Both the position numbers and the translations under genes were made by a program. A stretch of DNA of 64,000 nucleotides from assembly GCF_900110245.1 (NCBI RefSeq), contig NZ_FOCZ01000003.1:724044-788043 (forward strand). The letters are read 5' to 3'. Below the pieces are notes generated by a model that saw nothing but the letters and a program-made list of their open reading frames with translations, had not been told where the DNA came from and did not search any database. Shown piece after piece: positions 35,427-43,423 of this stretch. The DNA comes from Niastella yeongjuensis. Its GTDB lineage: Bacteria; Bacteroidota; Bacteroidia; Chitinophagales; Chitinophagaceae. How positions within the stretch are numbered: position 1 is the stretch's first letter; the number at the start of each line of letters is the position of its first letter.

Positions 35427-37550
35427 ATGAGTAAGGCAGGTAAAATAATGCTTTTAGTAGTGCTTTTCTTTATGCGGGCAGTAGCTTTTGCGCAGCATAA
35501 CCCTATTGAGAACCCGGGTAACCTGGCGCCCTTTACAAACGACACCAATCGTATCGATTGCCTGAATGCACTAAGTTATAAGTACATTATTCTTGAAAAA
35601 AAAGATTCTGCTGAATATTTTGCCACCTTAGCCTGTAAGGAAGCTCAAAAGATCAATTATATCCATGGCATTGCCGTAGCTTATTCCCGTCAGTCGCAAA
35701 TAGCGAAACATTTTGACGATGATTTTATTAAATCGGAGACACTGGGAAAAACATCGCTGCAGTGGTATGAAAAGACCGGAAACAAGGAAGGCATCGATAC
35801 CTTGTATAACTATCTTATATATACAGTTTTTTCCCAAAGCAGGTTTGAAGAAGCCATTGATTATACAGAAAAGAAATATGCCTTTGCAAAACAAAGCGAT
35901 AATCTATCAAAAACGATGGATGCGTTGACCTGGATGTTTGCCATCTATAGGCAGCGCGGCATGTATGAAAAAAGCTTTCAGTTTGCCCGGCAGCGATATG
36001 ACCTTGCCTTACAATCAAAAAATAAGATCTGGATCTCAACAGCCTTATACGGCATGGCACAGTTGTACATGTTGATAGAAGATTATCCGGACGCTTTATC
36101 TTATTTCCGGCGGGTGCTTCAGATGGATGATCAGGAAACCATACATGAAAGAATAAGTACCGACAATGACATTTGGTTTAAGATGGAGTTTACCGAGGTG
36201 TTCAGTCATTTGAAACTGTTTGATTCTGCCTGGCATTATTATAATTTATTTAAGCCGGCCAGTAACAAGGCGGCCTACTTTCGGGTGTATTGGGTTAGTA
36301 CGGGAGAATGTTATTTATTGCAAAAAGATTATAATCGGGCACTGCAAAACTTTCAACTGGGGCTAAAAGAACACCAAAAACTGAATGACCGGAATGAAGT
36401 GATGCGTACATTGCTCGATATCGGGAAAACCTGGCTGGCATTAGGGGATGATAAGGCTGCTTTACAGTATGCAAGGGATGGATTACAAATAGCGCTTACA
36501 ACAAAAACAAAACAGTTTATAAGAGACGGGTATCAGGTTTTGTATTCGGTTTTTGACCGCTGGCATCAAACAGACAGCGCCAACTTTTATTTCCGGAAGT
36601 ATACGGCTATGAAGGACCTGGTAGCCAATGACCAGATAAAGGCAAAGTTTGCAGCCTATAAATACGATCAGCAGATTGAACTGCTGAATACAGAAAAACA
36701 GTTGCAACAGGAACGCCTCAGGCAAACAACCACCCAGAAAGAATTCCTGATCGTAATAATTGTAGGTATTGTATTGCTTGTCCCCGTGCTGCTTCGCAAC
36801 TTTTTTTTAAAAAGAAAAAACGAAACCCATCGCCGAAAAATAGCAGAAAGCGAATTGCAATTACAAAAGCTGGAAGTCGAAAGAGCCAAAGCAGCTTTTC
36901 AAAAGCAGGCCGCTGACCTCGAAATGCAGGCACTGCGCGCACAAATGAATCCCCATTTTATTTTCAATTCGCTCAATTCCATAAACTGTTTTATTCTGAA
37001 AAACGACAAGCTACAAGCGTCTGCCTATCTTACCAAATTTTCAAAACTGATCAGGCTGATCCTTCAAAATTCACAGTCTGCCTTCATTACACTGGAAAAT
37101 GAATTGGACGCTTTGCAATTATATCTCGAATTGGAAGCCGTACGTTTCGACCAGCAGTTCAGCTACGGTATTACGACAGCCGGTCTTGATGTTGCTATAA
37201 TAAAAGTGCCGCCGCTGATCATACAACCCTATGTAGAAAACGCTATCTGGCATGGATTGATGTTGAAAGAAGAAAAAGGCCATCTTGAAATTAATTTATT
37301 CACGGAGGATACTACGCTGTATTGTAAAATAACGGATGATGGTATTGGGCGCCAAAGAGCAAAGGAATTGGGAAGCCGTTCTTCCCGCGACTATAAGTCG
37401 ATGGGAATGCATATTACGGCAGAACGTATTACTATGCTGCAGCATAAAAAGCAATTGGATACAGTTATAGAAGTTACCGATCTGGCTCAGGCAGATGAGC
37501 ATTCCGGAGGAACGGAAGTACTATTAAAAATACCTTTGTTGTATGATTAA
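35427..37550 (+). CDS. LytS-type sensor histidine kinase with TPR sensor region
   Basis: Membrane kinase of 707 residues; ATG 35427 chosen over the upstream TTG. Signal peptide (to about Ala23), a periplasmic region of TPR-like helical repeats (about 40-400), one transmembrane segment (EFLIVIIVGIVLLVPVLL, about 440-458), a coiled coil and the LytS-type His_kinase domain: QMNPHFIFNSLNS with phospho-acceptor His510, then PPLIIQPYVENAIWHGL (N box) and CKITDDGIGRQRA (G box). It phosphorylates the regulator encoded next, whose start overlaps its end by eight bases. The stimulus is unknown; TPR sensors often bind peptides or proteins. Confidence 0.93.
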   Translation: MSKAGKIMLLVVLFFMRAVAFAQHNPIENPGNLAPFTNDTNRIDCLNALSYKYIILEKKDSAEYFATLACKEAQKINYIHGIAVAYSRQSQIAKHFDDDFIKSETLGKTSLQWYEKTGNKEGIDTLYNYLIYTVFSQSRFEEAIDYTEKKYAFAKQSDNLSKTMDALTWMFAIYRQRGMYEKSFQFARQRYDLALQSKNKIWISTALYGMAQLYMLIEDYPDALSYFRRVLQMDDQETIHERISTDNDIWFKMEFTEVFSHLKLFDSAWHYYNLFKPASNKAAYFRVYWVSTGECYLLQKDYNRALQNFQLGLKEHQKLNDRNEVMRTLLDIGKTWLALGDDKAALQYARDGLQIALTTKTKQFIRDGYQVLYSVFDRWHQTDSANFYFRKYTAMKDLVANDQIKAKFAAYKYDQQIELLNTEKQLQQERLRQTTTQKEFLIVIIVGIVLLVPVLLRNFFLKRKNETHRRKIAESELQLQKLEVERAKAAFQKQAADLEMQALRAQMNPHFIFNSLNSINCFILKNDKLQASAYLTKFSKLIRLILQNSQSAFITLENELDALQLYLELEAVRFDQQFSYGITTAGLDVAIIKVPPLIIQPYVENAIWHGLMLKEEKGHLEINLFTEDTTLYCKITDDGIGRQRAKELGSRSSRDYKSMGMHITAERITMLQHKKQLDTVIEVTDLAQADEHSGGTEVLLKIPLLYD

Positions 37551-38283
37551 AGCAATATGTATAGATGATGAAGTGCATTGTCTGGATACACTTGCTCTTT
37601 TGCTAAAAGAGTATTGTCCGCAGGTGCAGGTCATCGGGCAATGCCGTTCTGCAAAAAAAGGGTTAGAGGTTATTGAAAGTACCAAACCCGATCTGGTCTT
37701 TCTTGACATAGAGATGCCAGGAATGAATGGGTTTGATATGCTGGAACAGTTTGTCGAAATTCCATTTGCCATTATTTTTATCACCAGTTACGATCAGTAT
37801 GCCATCAAAGCAATACGTTTCAGTGCGTTGGACTACCTGTTAAAACCCATCGATCCGAAAGAGTTAATTGTTGCTGTGCAAAAAGTGGAAGCCCGTAAAA
37901 GTCTTCCCGCTGCAGCGCAGTTCGACATGCTGTTGAAACAGATCAATCATAAAAGAAGTGATTTTGTAAAAATTGCCATTCCCACAGCAGAAGGCTTTGA
38001 ATTAATTCCCGCTGATGAAGTAATACGTTGTCAGGCCAATGACAACTATACTTTTATTTTTATAAAAAACAGGAGCAGGGTCACCGCCTGCCGTACGTTG
38101 AAGGAAATGGAAGAATTGCTGGAACCATTTTCATTCTTTATACGGGTTCATCATTCCTGGATTGTAAACCTCAATGAGGTGATCAGGTATGTTCGGGGCG
38201 AAGGTGGTTATCTTGTTATGAGCGATGACAGTATGGTTAATGTGTCACGCAGCCGTAAGGAGTCGTTGTTGAAGTTTTTCTAA
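37543..38283 (+). CDS. LytTR-type response regulator
   Basis: Cytoplasmic regulator of 246 residues. The receiver domain (1-120) has the acidic pair Asp8-Asp9, phospho-acceptor Asp55 in VFLDIEMPGMNGFD, the switch Thr in FITSYDQ and Lys in YLLKPI. The LytTR DNA-binding domain (about 143-246) has the family motifs FVKIAIPTAEGFELIPADEV, HHSWIVNLNEV and VSRSRKESLL. LytTR proteins bind paired direct repeats about two helical turns apart, which matches the motif found upstream of its own operon and of the next gene. It overlaps the kinase gene by eight bases. Confidence 0.96.
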   Translation: MIKAICIDDEVHCLDTLALLLKEYCPQVQVIGQCRSAKKGLEVIESTKPDLVFLDIEMPGMNGFDMLEQFVEIPFAIIFITSYDQYAIKAIRFSALDYLLKPIDPKELIVAVQKVEARKSLPAAAQFDMLLKQINHKRSDFVKIAIPTAEGFELIPADEVIRCQANDNYTFIFIKNRSRVTACRTLKEMEELLEPFSFFIRVHHSWIVNLNEVIRYVRGEGGYLVMSDDSMVNVSRSRKESLLKFF

Positions 38284-38293
38284 GGCTATTTTA

Positions 38294-38362
38294 CCAATTA
38301 CCCATCATTGCCGCTAACTACTCAGTTGCACTGGAAATGGCTGTTATGCCGACCTACCTTTG
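38294..38362 (+). promoter_or_regulatory. Candidate LytTR operator and promoter of the PepSY-like gene
   Basis: CCAATTACCC (38294-38303), then 15 bases, then TACTCAG (38319-38325), then an exact TAnnTTTG box (TACCTTTG, 38355-38362) 20 bases before the ATG at 38382. The layout repeats that found upstream of the kinase gene; 23 of 32 bases from the first to the last box are the same. It lies eleven bases after the regulator stop. Confidence 0.55.
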
Positions 38363-38381
38363 AGGCATAAAATTTACAGTC

Positions 38382-38903
38382 ATGAAAAAAACAGCCATTT
38401 TCTTTCTCGCCCTGATTTTGCTTAACTGGAATACAAATACTATACAGGCCCAGTTAGCTAAAACTTCTATCCGGTTCGATGCTGTTCCTGCTGTGAGTCC
38501 CGGCATGTCTTCAGCAACAGTAGAAGAGTTTAACGCTAATTCAAAGGCAGGAAAAAGCTTTGCCAGAAAATATGAAAATGCCACCCATGCAAAATGGACC
38601 CAACTTCGTGATGGCAGTTCACTGGTCCATTTTTACATAGATGGCATTCAAACAAAAATATTCTACAACCGGAAAGGCAACGAGACAGGTATGATGCGTT
38701 ATTATACTGAGCACGAATTGCCCGCTGATCTTCGGCAACAGGTAAAATCGGTTTACTACGATTTTGATATCTTTCAGGTGACTGAAGTTACAGTTGGTAA
38801 TAAGACCGTTTACCTGGTGAAAATTAAAGATAAGAGCTGTACAAAAACAGTCCGGGTTGCGAACGGTGAAATGGATGTAGTGGAAGAAATCGAGAACTTA
38901 TAA
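38382..38903 (+). CDS. Secreted PepSY-like small protein
   Basis: Protein of 173 residues with a signal peptide (MKKTAIFFLALILLNWN, cleaved near TIQAQ). The mature part has the alternating helix and strand pattern of PepSY-like/DUF2874 proteins: SFARKYENATHAKWTQLRDGSSLVHF, then YYTEHELPADLRQQVKSVYYDFDIFQVTEV and a final strand pair. Such proteins are periplasmic and often lie next to two-component systems, where they may modulate the sensor. Here the gene follows a LytS/LytTR pair and shares the candidate operator with it, so it is a likely target. Function unknown. Confidence 0.7.
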   Translation: MKKTAIFFLALILLNWNTNTIQAQLAKTSIRFDAVPAVSPGMSSATVEEFNANSKAGKSFARKYENATHAKWTQLRDGSSLVHFYIDGIQTKIFYNRKGNETGMMRYYTEHELPADLRQQVKSVYYDFDIFQVTEVTVGNKTVYLVKIKDKSCTKTVRVANGEMDVVEEIENL

Positions 38904-38910
38904 GCGGGTG

Positions 38911-39378
38911 TTATTCCCTTGTGAACTCGAAAAAATCAACATAATCGTTGTAATGAATAGAACCGGTAAAAGTGTCTCCCCAGGTATCCACGTCCACGGC
39001 CAGGTCAATGGTCTCAGTTCCGGAATAGTTGGAGACATTGATTGAAAGTTGGTGGTGGTTGGCCTCATAATAATTTCCATCCGAAGCAAAATAACCGGAA
39101 TTAAAATCGTGTAAGGCCCAGGTACCGGTTAACGTATTACTTCCAATAGCGTATTCGGCGTTTCCGTTTTGATAGAAGGTAAAAACACCATCATCAAAAC
39201 CACTTTCCACCTCATACCAGTTGGAATCGGTTCTTTCCAATTCTGAAGAATTGGTGATAGACCAGGAGCCAACGATAAAAGGTGGCGGCGGAGGTGGAGG
39301 GGTATAGGTACCTTTACTACAACTGGAAAGACTGGCAACGGTTATGCCTAAAACAGCAAGGGGTAAAATTGTTTTCAT
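38911..39378 (-). CDS. Hypothetical lipoprotein with polyproline linker
   Basis: Lipoprotein of 155 residues: lipobox SLSSC (Cys20), a run of seven Pro (about 27-33), then an all-beta domain opening FIVGSWSITNSSELER and rich in Tyr/Asp/Asn, of the lipocalin-like kind common in Bacteroidota (strand pattern with a GTW near the middle). Convergent with the PepSY-like gene, seven bases apart. No function can be assigned. It may be unrelated to the two-component system. Confidence 0.7.
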   Translation of the reverse strand: MKTILPLAVLGITVASLSSCSKGTYTPPPPPPPFIVGSWSITNSSELERTDSNWYEVESGFDDGVFTFYQNGNAEYAIGSNTLTGTWALHDFNSGYFASDGNYYEANHHQLSINVSNYSGTETIDLAVDVDTWGDTFTGSIHYNDYVDFFEFTRE

Positions 39379-39471
39379 AAAATCGGGTTGTTAATTATCA
39401 GATGGATAATTGACGACCCGGTTTATTGTTGCGGGGTAATTAAGAGGGTTTTAACAAGTGGGGAGCCTATA

Positions 39472-40128
39472 TTAGATAATTTCTTTCTGCGATCTTTTTT
39501 CAGGGAATGCCTTTTGTAGGGTTTCTATAAATATTTTAAGACTAGGGTTAAGAGCATGTTTCTGCATTAAAATTTTATTCTTTTTCATATCCTCAGATAA
39601 GGTTTGGTAAGATTTGCCTTCTTCATAATTTTTTTGATGAATTGAGAATCCTTTTTTTATAGCTATGTTTTCGATAGCCTTTTGACAACCTACCATTTTC
39701 GAATAATGAGCAGGTTGATTTGAATTAAAGGGCATTAACCAACACTCCATGTCATGAATGCAAATTGCAAATAAAAATTTATCCTCATTTTCATAATAAT
39801 AATCGCTGCCAATCCTTTTTATTAATGAAGTTATTACTTTGTCTATAAAAGTCGAAACTTGTGAGTCGTCATCGCCTATATGTTTTAAGTCATCTTTCCA
39901 CTCTTCACATTTGTCAGTATCGACCTGTATTATTGTATAATCACTATAATCTACCCCTTCTCTAAATTCCAGCGTAGATAGATAGTTAAATAGATTGCCC
40001 CAACCTACTGGTTCAGTTTGTTTTGGCAATAGCCTCGTTACAGGCAAATTCTTATCGTTAAAAAAGCCAATTAGCAGATTTTTAATTACAATAAAATCTG
40101 TTAATCCTTCACCGGCAAATGCAATCAT
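39472..40128 (-). CDS. Small TOPRIM-like protein (RloB/DUF4276-like), partner of the AAA ATPase
   Basis: Cytoplasmic protein of 218 residues. The N terminus has AFAGEGLTDFIVI (Glu7 in a GEGxTD turn after a strand), then IIQVDTDKCEEW (Asp70, Asp72), and CIHDMECWLMPF (Glu128). A Glu followed by a DxD on strand ends is the TOPRIM metal-site pattern, and HxxEcWL resembles the later motif of RloB/DUF4276 proteins. It would be a metal-dependent nuclease. Its ATG overlaps the ATPase stop by one base (TAATG), so the two are translationally coupled. The gene is clearly more AT-rich than its surroundings. Comparable ATPase-TOPRIM pairs are found in OLD-type defence modules; the exact family is uncertain. 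Confidence 0.65.
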   Translation of the reverse strand: MIAFAGEGLTDFIVIKNLLIGFFNDKNLPVTRLLPKQTEPVGWGNLFNYLSTLEFREGVDYSDYTIIQVDTDKCEEWKDDLKHIGDDDSQVSTFIDKVITSLIKRIGSDYYYENEDKFLFAICIHDMECWLMPFNSNQPAHYSKMVGCQKAIENIAIKKGFSIHQKNYEEGKSYQTLSEDMKKNKILMQKHALNPSLKIFIETLQKAFPEKRSQKEII

Positions 40129-41345
40129 TATTCAATAGTTTCTGGATTACCACCAATATATCCTCTTATCCACGCTTCAGATAACTTCACATTTTTAGGT
40201 TGTTTAGTTATTTTATCTGCAATTGTTTCTCCTTCGGAGTTCCGTCTTATAACAAATAGGCTTTGTTCAACATCTTGCAGATTAAGGCCATCTAATACGT
40301 GTGGATTTTGAGTAGTTAAGATCAGTTGTTTGTTATGGTTTTTTGCAAGCTCAACTAATTGTTTTATTAACTCCTCGCAAAGTCGAGGATGAAAAGACGC
40401 TTCAATATTATCAATGGCAAAAAAAGCAGGGGTTTCTTTGCTTATGATTAAAGAAATATAAAATAATAAGAAAAGGAACCCTTCATTTACGTTGTGTTGG
40501 TTTAAAGACAAACTGGGTATAAATCTGTCTTTTACTATTAAGCTTTTTCTTTCTGTTGTTTTATCAGAAACTGCCTCGAAGTCGTCAAACCACTCAATAA
40601 TATGCAAATACTTCTTTATTTCATTGATTGTTTCTTGTCCATAATTTTCATTGAAAATTTGAAGTAGGTTAAATAGTCCTTCTCCTTTGATTCCTAATGG
40701 TTGTATTTGACTTTCCTCTTCAAGTTTTCTTAAGGAACTTTGTTCTGGACTGTAAATTATAAAATTTGATAAAATATTATTATGATCTACTAACTCAGAT
40801 GCATGTAATAAACTCTCTAACTCCGCAATTTTTTGTTTGTGCTTTACATGTTTATCATTTAATAGGTTACTTTTTTCCAAAGAGATATTTTCCAATTTTG
40901 CTTTTTCTAATTCAACATCAAAATCGTTAATTTCTTTAGTTAACTTATTTAGCAGATGCACAACATTTTGGAGAATGTTATACTTGGTTTCATTTTCTTT
41001 TACACTCCATTTCGGAATAGGAGATTTTGTTTCAAAAATTGTATGTGAATAATCTATTCCGATTTCATTTCTTGCGATAATCCTGAAATTTATTTCAATC
41101 GACTCTGGAGATGTACCATCAGTAAAAGCACTTTTCATTAAACGAGCTTCTGACGTTCTAATTCCTCTTGATCCTAAAAATTCATTATCTAGCCTATCCG
41201 CAGATGCTGCGGCTCCAAACGCTATGGCTTCTAAAATATTAGATTTACCAGAACCGTTTGATCCAATCAAAATATTAAATCGACTTAAGGGAAGCGTTAA
41301 ATCCTGTACAGACTTGAAATTTTTAATTCTTACTTCTTTTATCAC
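40128..41345 (-). CDS. SMC-like AAA ATPase (AAA15/21 type) of a putative defence pair
   Basis: ATPase of 405 residues with GTG start. Walker A GSNGSGKS (28-35) follows the typical opening IKNFKSVQDLTLPL; a coiled-coil insertion spans about 125-190; Walker B is FFAIDNIEASFHP (Asp312, catalytic Glu315); then the switch/H-loop region QLILTTQNPHVLDGL. This fits the OLD/AAA15 class used by many phage-defence modules. It is the first gene of a two-gene operon with the TOPRIM-like gene. Codon use and base composition are AT-rich (about 27-35% GC in lines checked by eye, against about 47% nearby), suggesting horizontal transfer. The system's role in defence is inference. Confidence 0.85.
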   Translation of the reverse strand: MIKEVRIKNFKSVQDLTLPLSRFNILIGSNGSGKSNILEAIAFGAAASADRLDNEFLGSRGIRTSEARLMKSAFTDGTSPESIEINFRIIARNEIGIDYSHTIFETKSPIPKWSVKENETKYNILQNVVHLLNKLTKEINDFDVELEKAKLENISLEKSNLLNDKHVKHKQKIAELESLLHASELVDHNNILSNFIIYSPEQSSLRKLEEESQIQPLGIKGEGLFNLLQIFNENYGQETINEIKKYLHIIEWFDDFEAVSDKTTERKSLIVKDRFIPSLSLNQHNVNEGFLFLLFYISLIISKETPAFFAIDNIEASFHPRLCEELIKQLVELAKNHNKQLILTTQNPHVLDGLNLQDVEQSLFVIRRNSEGETIADKITKQPKNVKLSEAWIRGYIGGNPETIE

Positions 41346-41352
41346 GAATTGT

Positions 41353-41372
41353 TATTTGATCAATCAAATATA
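41353..41372 (-). promoter_or_regulatory. Palindrome overlapping -7 box of the ATPase/TOPRIM operon
   Basis: An 18-bp palindrome (TATTTGAT, two bases, ATCAAATA; 41353-41370) overlaps an exact minus-strand TAnnTTTG box (TATATTTG, 41365-41372). The GTG start of the ATPase is eight bases downstream of the palindrome. A repressor bound here would block the promoter. No regulator gene is next to it. Confidence 0.5.
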
Positions 41373-41461
41373 GTTCTTTTGCCGATTTATGCATAAACTA
41401 ATGAATAGCAGTGTGTTTTGCGTATTGCTGTATGGATTACAGATTAACTTTATTACCCCCC

Positions 41462-42541
41462 TCACAACCACTTCCCAAACCACTCAAACATCATTTGTTC
41501 ATGCTCAGGTGTTACTTTATGCGGCGTATTGGGAGCTACATAAATTTTTAGCTTATCCGTTGCATGAGCGCTTTCATAAGTTGCTGCAGCTGCGCTAAAA
41601 GCTATCTTAGCCCCGGGGAGCGGACAATTCTGATCAAGTTCTGAATTCAGGATCAATAGGGGTCGGGGCGCGAAAAGCCGTATCATGGAAGGACAATCGA
41701 ATTCGCCGGTTATGCCGGGAACGACCTTGTTCCAGAGTTGAAGGATGTTTTGTTGGTTGATAGCAGAATCGCCCAGGTCTTTTGCAGCCTGTAGATGCGC
41801 TCCTTTGATAGTACCCACACGGCCCTGCCATTTATTATTTTCTAGCGACCATTTAAAACTCTGTACCCCGATCATCGGCACGGCCACTTTAATTCGTTTG
41901 TCAACAGACGCAGCCATCCAGGTTTCAATGCCACCCATGGAAATACCTGTCATGCCAATGCGTTTGGGCTGAACATCGGGCCGGGTGATGAGGTAGTCGG
42001 TCAGCCGCCAGAGATCATATACGGTATCAAAATAAAACGGATGCTCCTGGTGACTGCTGTCGGTGTTTTGCCAGGCCCGGGTAATAGCGCCCACATACCC
42101 GCCTGTTGCTTTTAAACTGTCTGTCAGTCTTTCGCCATGGTACCGGGCATCGATAGCAATCCCCATAATGCCCATTGTAGAGAATTTATACAAAAACCGC
42201 TTTATATCGCCCTGGCTTTTGTTGCCGCCAGTACCGTGCAGGCAAATAACAACCGGAAATGATTTCAGTTTGGTATGAACCGGTTTGTAAATGAGGATGG
42301 GGATCTTTTCGTTGGCTTCTGAATAAATAAATCCCTTTTCGATAATAACGGAATCGGTACGGGTAACCTCAAAGGAAGGACGGAATGGAGTAGCGGGTCT
42401 TTTCAACAAACTGGTAAAGTCGCTGGCCACTTTGTCAGCCGGAAGATAACTGTCGGATTGTGCCATGCCGGACTTACAGCTTAGAAGCAATAAAACCAGT
42501 AATAATAAACGGCCGGACTGTTTGTAAAATATTGAGTTCAT
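41462..42541 (-). CDS. Secreted alpha/beta hydrolase (acetyl-xylan-esterase/dienelactone-hydrolase-like)
   Basis: Start at ATG 42541 gives a signal peptide (MNSIFYKQSGRLLLLVLLLL); a lipobox-like LLLSC (Cys22) suggests a possible lipoprotein. Of 359 residues, the mature part is an alpha/beta hydrolase: oxyanion region VVICLHGTGG, nucleophile elbow GMTGISMGG (Ser201), acid in LNSELDQN, and catalytic His in NTPHKVTPEH. This is the usual shape of secreted esterases/peptidases of the dienelactone-hydrolase superfamily in Bacteroidota. It lies 117 bases upstream-in-map of the ATPase start on the same strand but in normal-composition DNA, so it is not part of the island. Substrate unknown. Confidence 0.85.
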   Translation of the reverse strand: MNSIFYKQSGRLLLLVLLLLSCKSGMAQSDSYLPADKVASDFTSLLKRPATPFRPSFEVTRTDSVIIEKGFIYSEANEKIPILIYKPVHTKLKSFPVVICLHGTGGNKSQGDIKRFLYKFSTMGIMGIAIDARYHGERLTDSLKATGGYVGAITRAWQNTDSSHQEHPFYFDTVYDLWRLTDYLITRPDVQPKRIGMTGISMGGIETWMAASVDKRIKVAVPMIGVQSFKWSLENNKWQGRVGTIKGAHLQAAKDLGDSAINQQNILQLWNKVVPGITGEFDCPSMIRLFAPRPLLILNSELDQNCPLPGAKIAFSAAAATYESAHATDKLKIYVAPNTPHKVTPEHEQMMFEWFGKWL

Positions 42542-42882
42542 AGGCAAATGATCTATTGTCCCTGCGAATATAAGGCTATATTTTACTTCCAATTCCCAAA
42601 ATGTGACGGGCTTCGGAAAGACATGGGACGGTTCGAGGCAAATGGTGGGATGAAATGCAATGTCGCCTCGGAAAACTCAATTTTCGTGTGACGGTTCGAG
42701 GAAAACCGTGTGACGAAAGGTAGAAAACCGGGGATCGGTTTTCTGATCCTCCTCTTTGGAGCCTCCATTGATCCTCAATGGAGCCTCGGAATCCGAGAAA
42801 GCATTGAGGTAGCATCAAGGATAGTGTATGTGTCCGAGATAATGTTCTTCAACCGGTATTGAGCCGGGTTTGATCCCCACAT

Positions 42883-42956
42883 TGTTCGGACTTTGTTCGG
42901 ATTTTCCCTGTGTACACCCGAACATTCCCAGGGAGAATCCGAACAACTTCCGAACA
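42883..42956. repeat. 74-nt near-perfect long hairpin
   Basis: Outer 8-bp stem TGTTCGGA/TCCGAACA, a two-base mismatch on each side, then an 18-bp stem (TTGTTCGGATTTTCCCTG against CAGGGAGAATCCGAACAA, a single G-T wobble), with an 18-base loop. In all, 26 of 28 positions pair. It lies in non-coding DNA, about 340 bases from the hydrolase start and 470 from the next gene. It could be a structured RNA, a palindromic intergenic repeat or the end of a lost mobile element. Confidence 0.75.
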
Positions 42957-43019
42957 CAATCAGGTACCACACCCCGTGATTACCGGCGCCATCCCGAACA
43001 ATACCATGTTTTTCCCATA

Positions 43020-43092
43020 ACCATGTAAGACATATATATACCATTGTAGACATAAATAGGAGACATAAACCGTTATAGACCATCTTAGACAT
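43020..43092 (-). repeat. Degenerate short repeats ATGTCTnnnATGGT
   Basis: On the minus strand, ATGTCTnnnATGGT occurs at 43092-43079, 43053-43040 and 43033-43020, with a further ATGTCT at 43066. Spacings are irregular (39 and 20 bases). Function not apparent. Confidence 0.5.
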
Positions 43093-43423
43093 GCAAACGA
43101 TTGTTTCTGCATAAAACCAACTTACATTTGTATGGAAGGAGGGAGATGGATTCCGAATTCCTGATTTCAATCAGTTTCCTGAATCATCAAAACATCTTTA
43201 CTTTGTATTGTTTATTACCTCTCCTGTATAAGGACACTTCTAAATCTACGGCCATACTTTATATGGCAAGCGCCTGATTCAAATCGTCAAAAACTTTTAC
43301 TATTAGCTGTCCGGTTAGCCGGTAACAGGGTTGGTTCTCTTTGTCCAAAAATACTTTTCTTGAAAAATAAACGAGTTCCCTGTGATGATGCATTCTATAA
43401 AACAATTCTAAAATTTTTGGACT

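Larger units (their letters stand above)
42542..43423. other. 882-base gap without a credible gene; hairpin- and repeat-rich
   Basis: I found no credible coding gene here; short minus-strand frames have odd composition and no domain. From 42602 to 42797 there are four imperfect copies of TGTGACGGTTCGAGG-like sequence (42602, 42625, 42688, 42710) and several small hairpins: ACGGTT/AACCGT (42691-42709), AGAAAACCG/CGGTTTTCT (42722-42744), TCCATTGA/TCAATGGA (42764-42782). A long hairpin lies at 42883-42956. ATGTCT repeats occur on the minus strand at 43020-43092. The last 250 bases are ordinary upstream sequence of the next gene. Confidence 0.6.

Noticed and set aside
41389..41598. Plus-strand frame of 69 residues opposite the hydrolase end
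   Set aside because: It overlaps the catalytic-His end of the alpha/beta hydrolase and has no supporting feature.
42602..42956. Retron non-coding RNA, considered because of the long hairpin near an ATPase gene
   Set aside because: No reverse transcriptase gene occurs anywhere in the window.
42602..43092. CRISPR array
   Set aside because: Repeats are short, imperfect and irregularly spaced, there are no spacers of even length, and no cas genes are present.
42775..43170. Minus-strand frame of 131 residues in the hairpin-rich gap
   Set aside because: It runs through the long hairpin and the ATGTCT repeats, has no domain and no plausible ribosome binding site; the repeats explain the amino-acid pattern.
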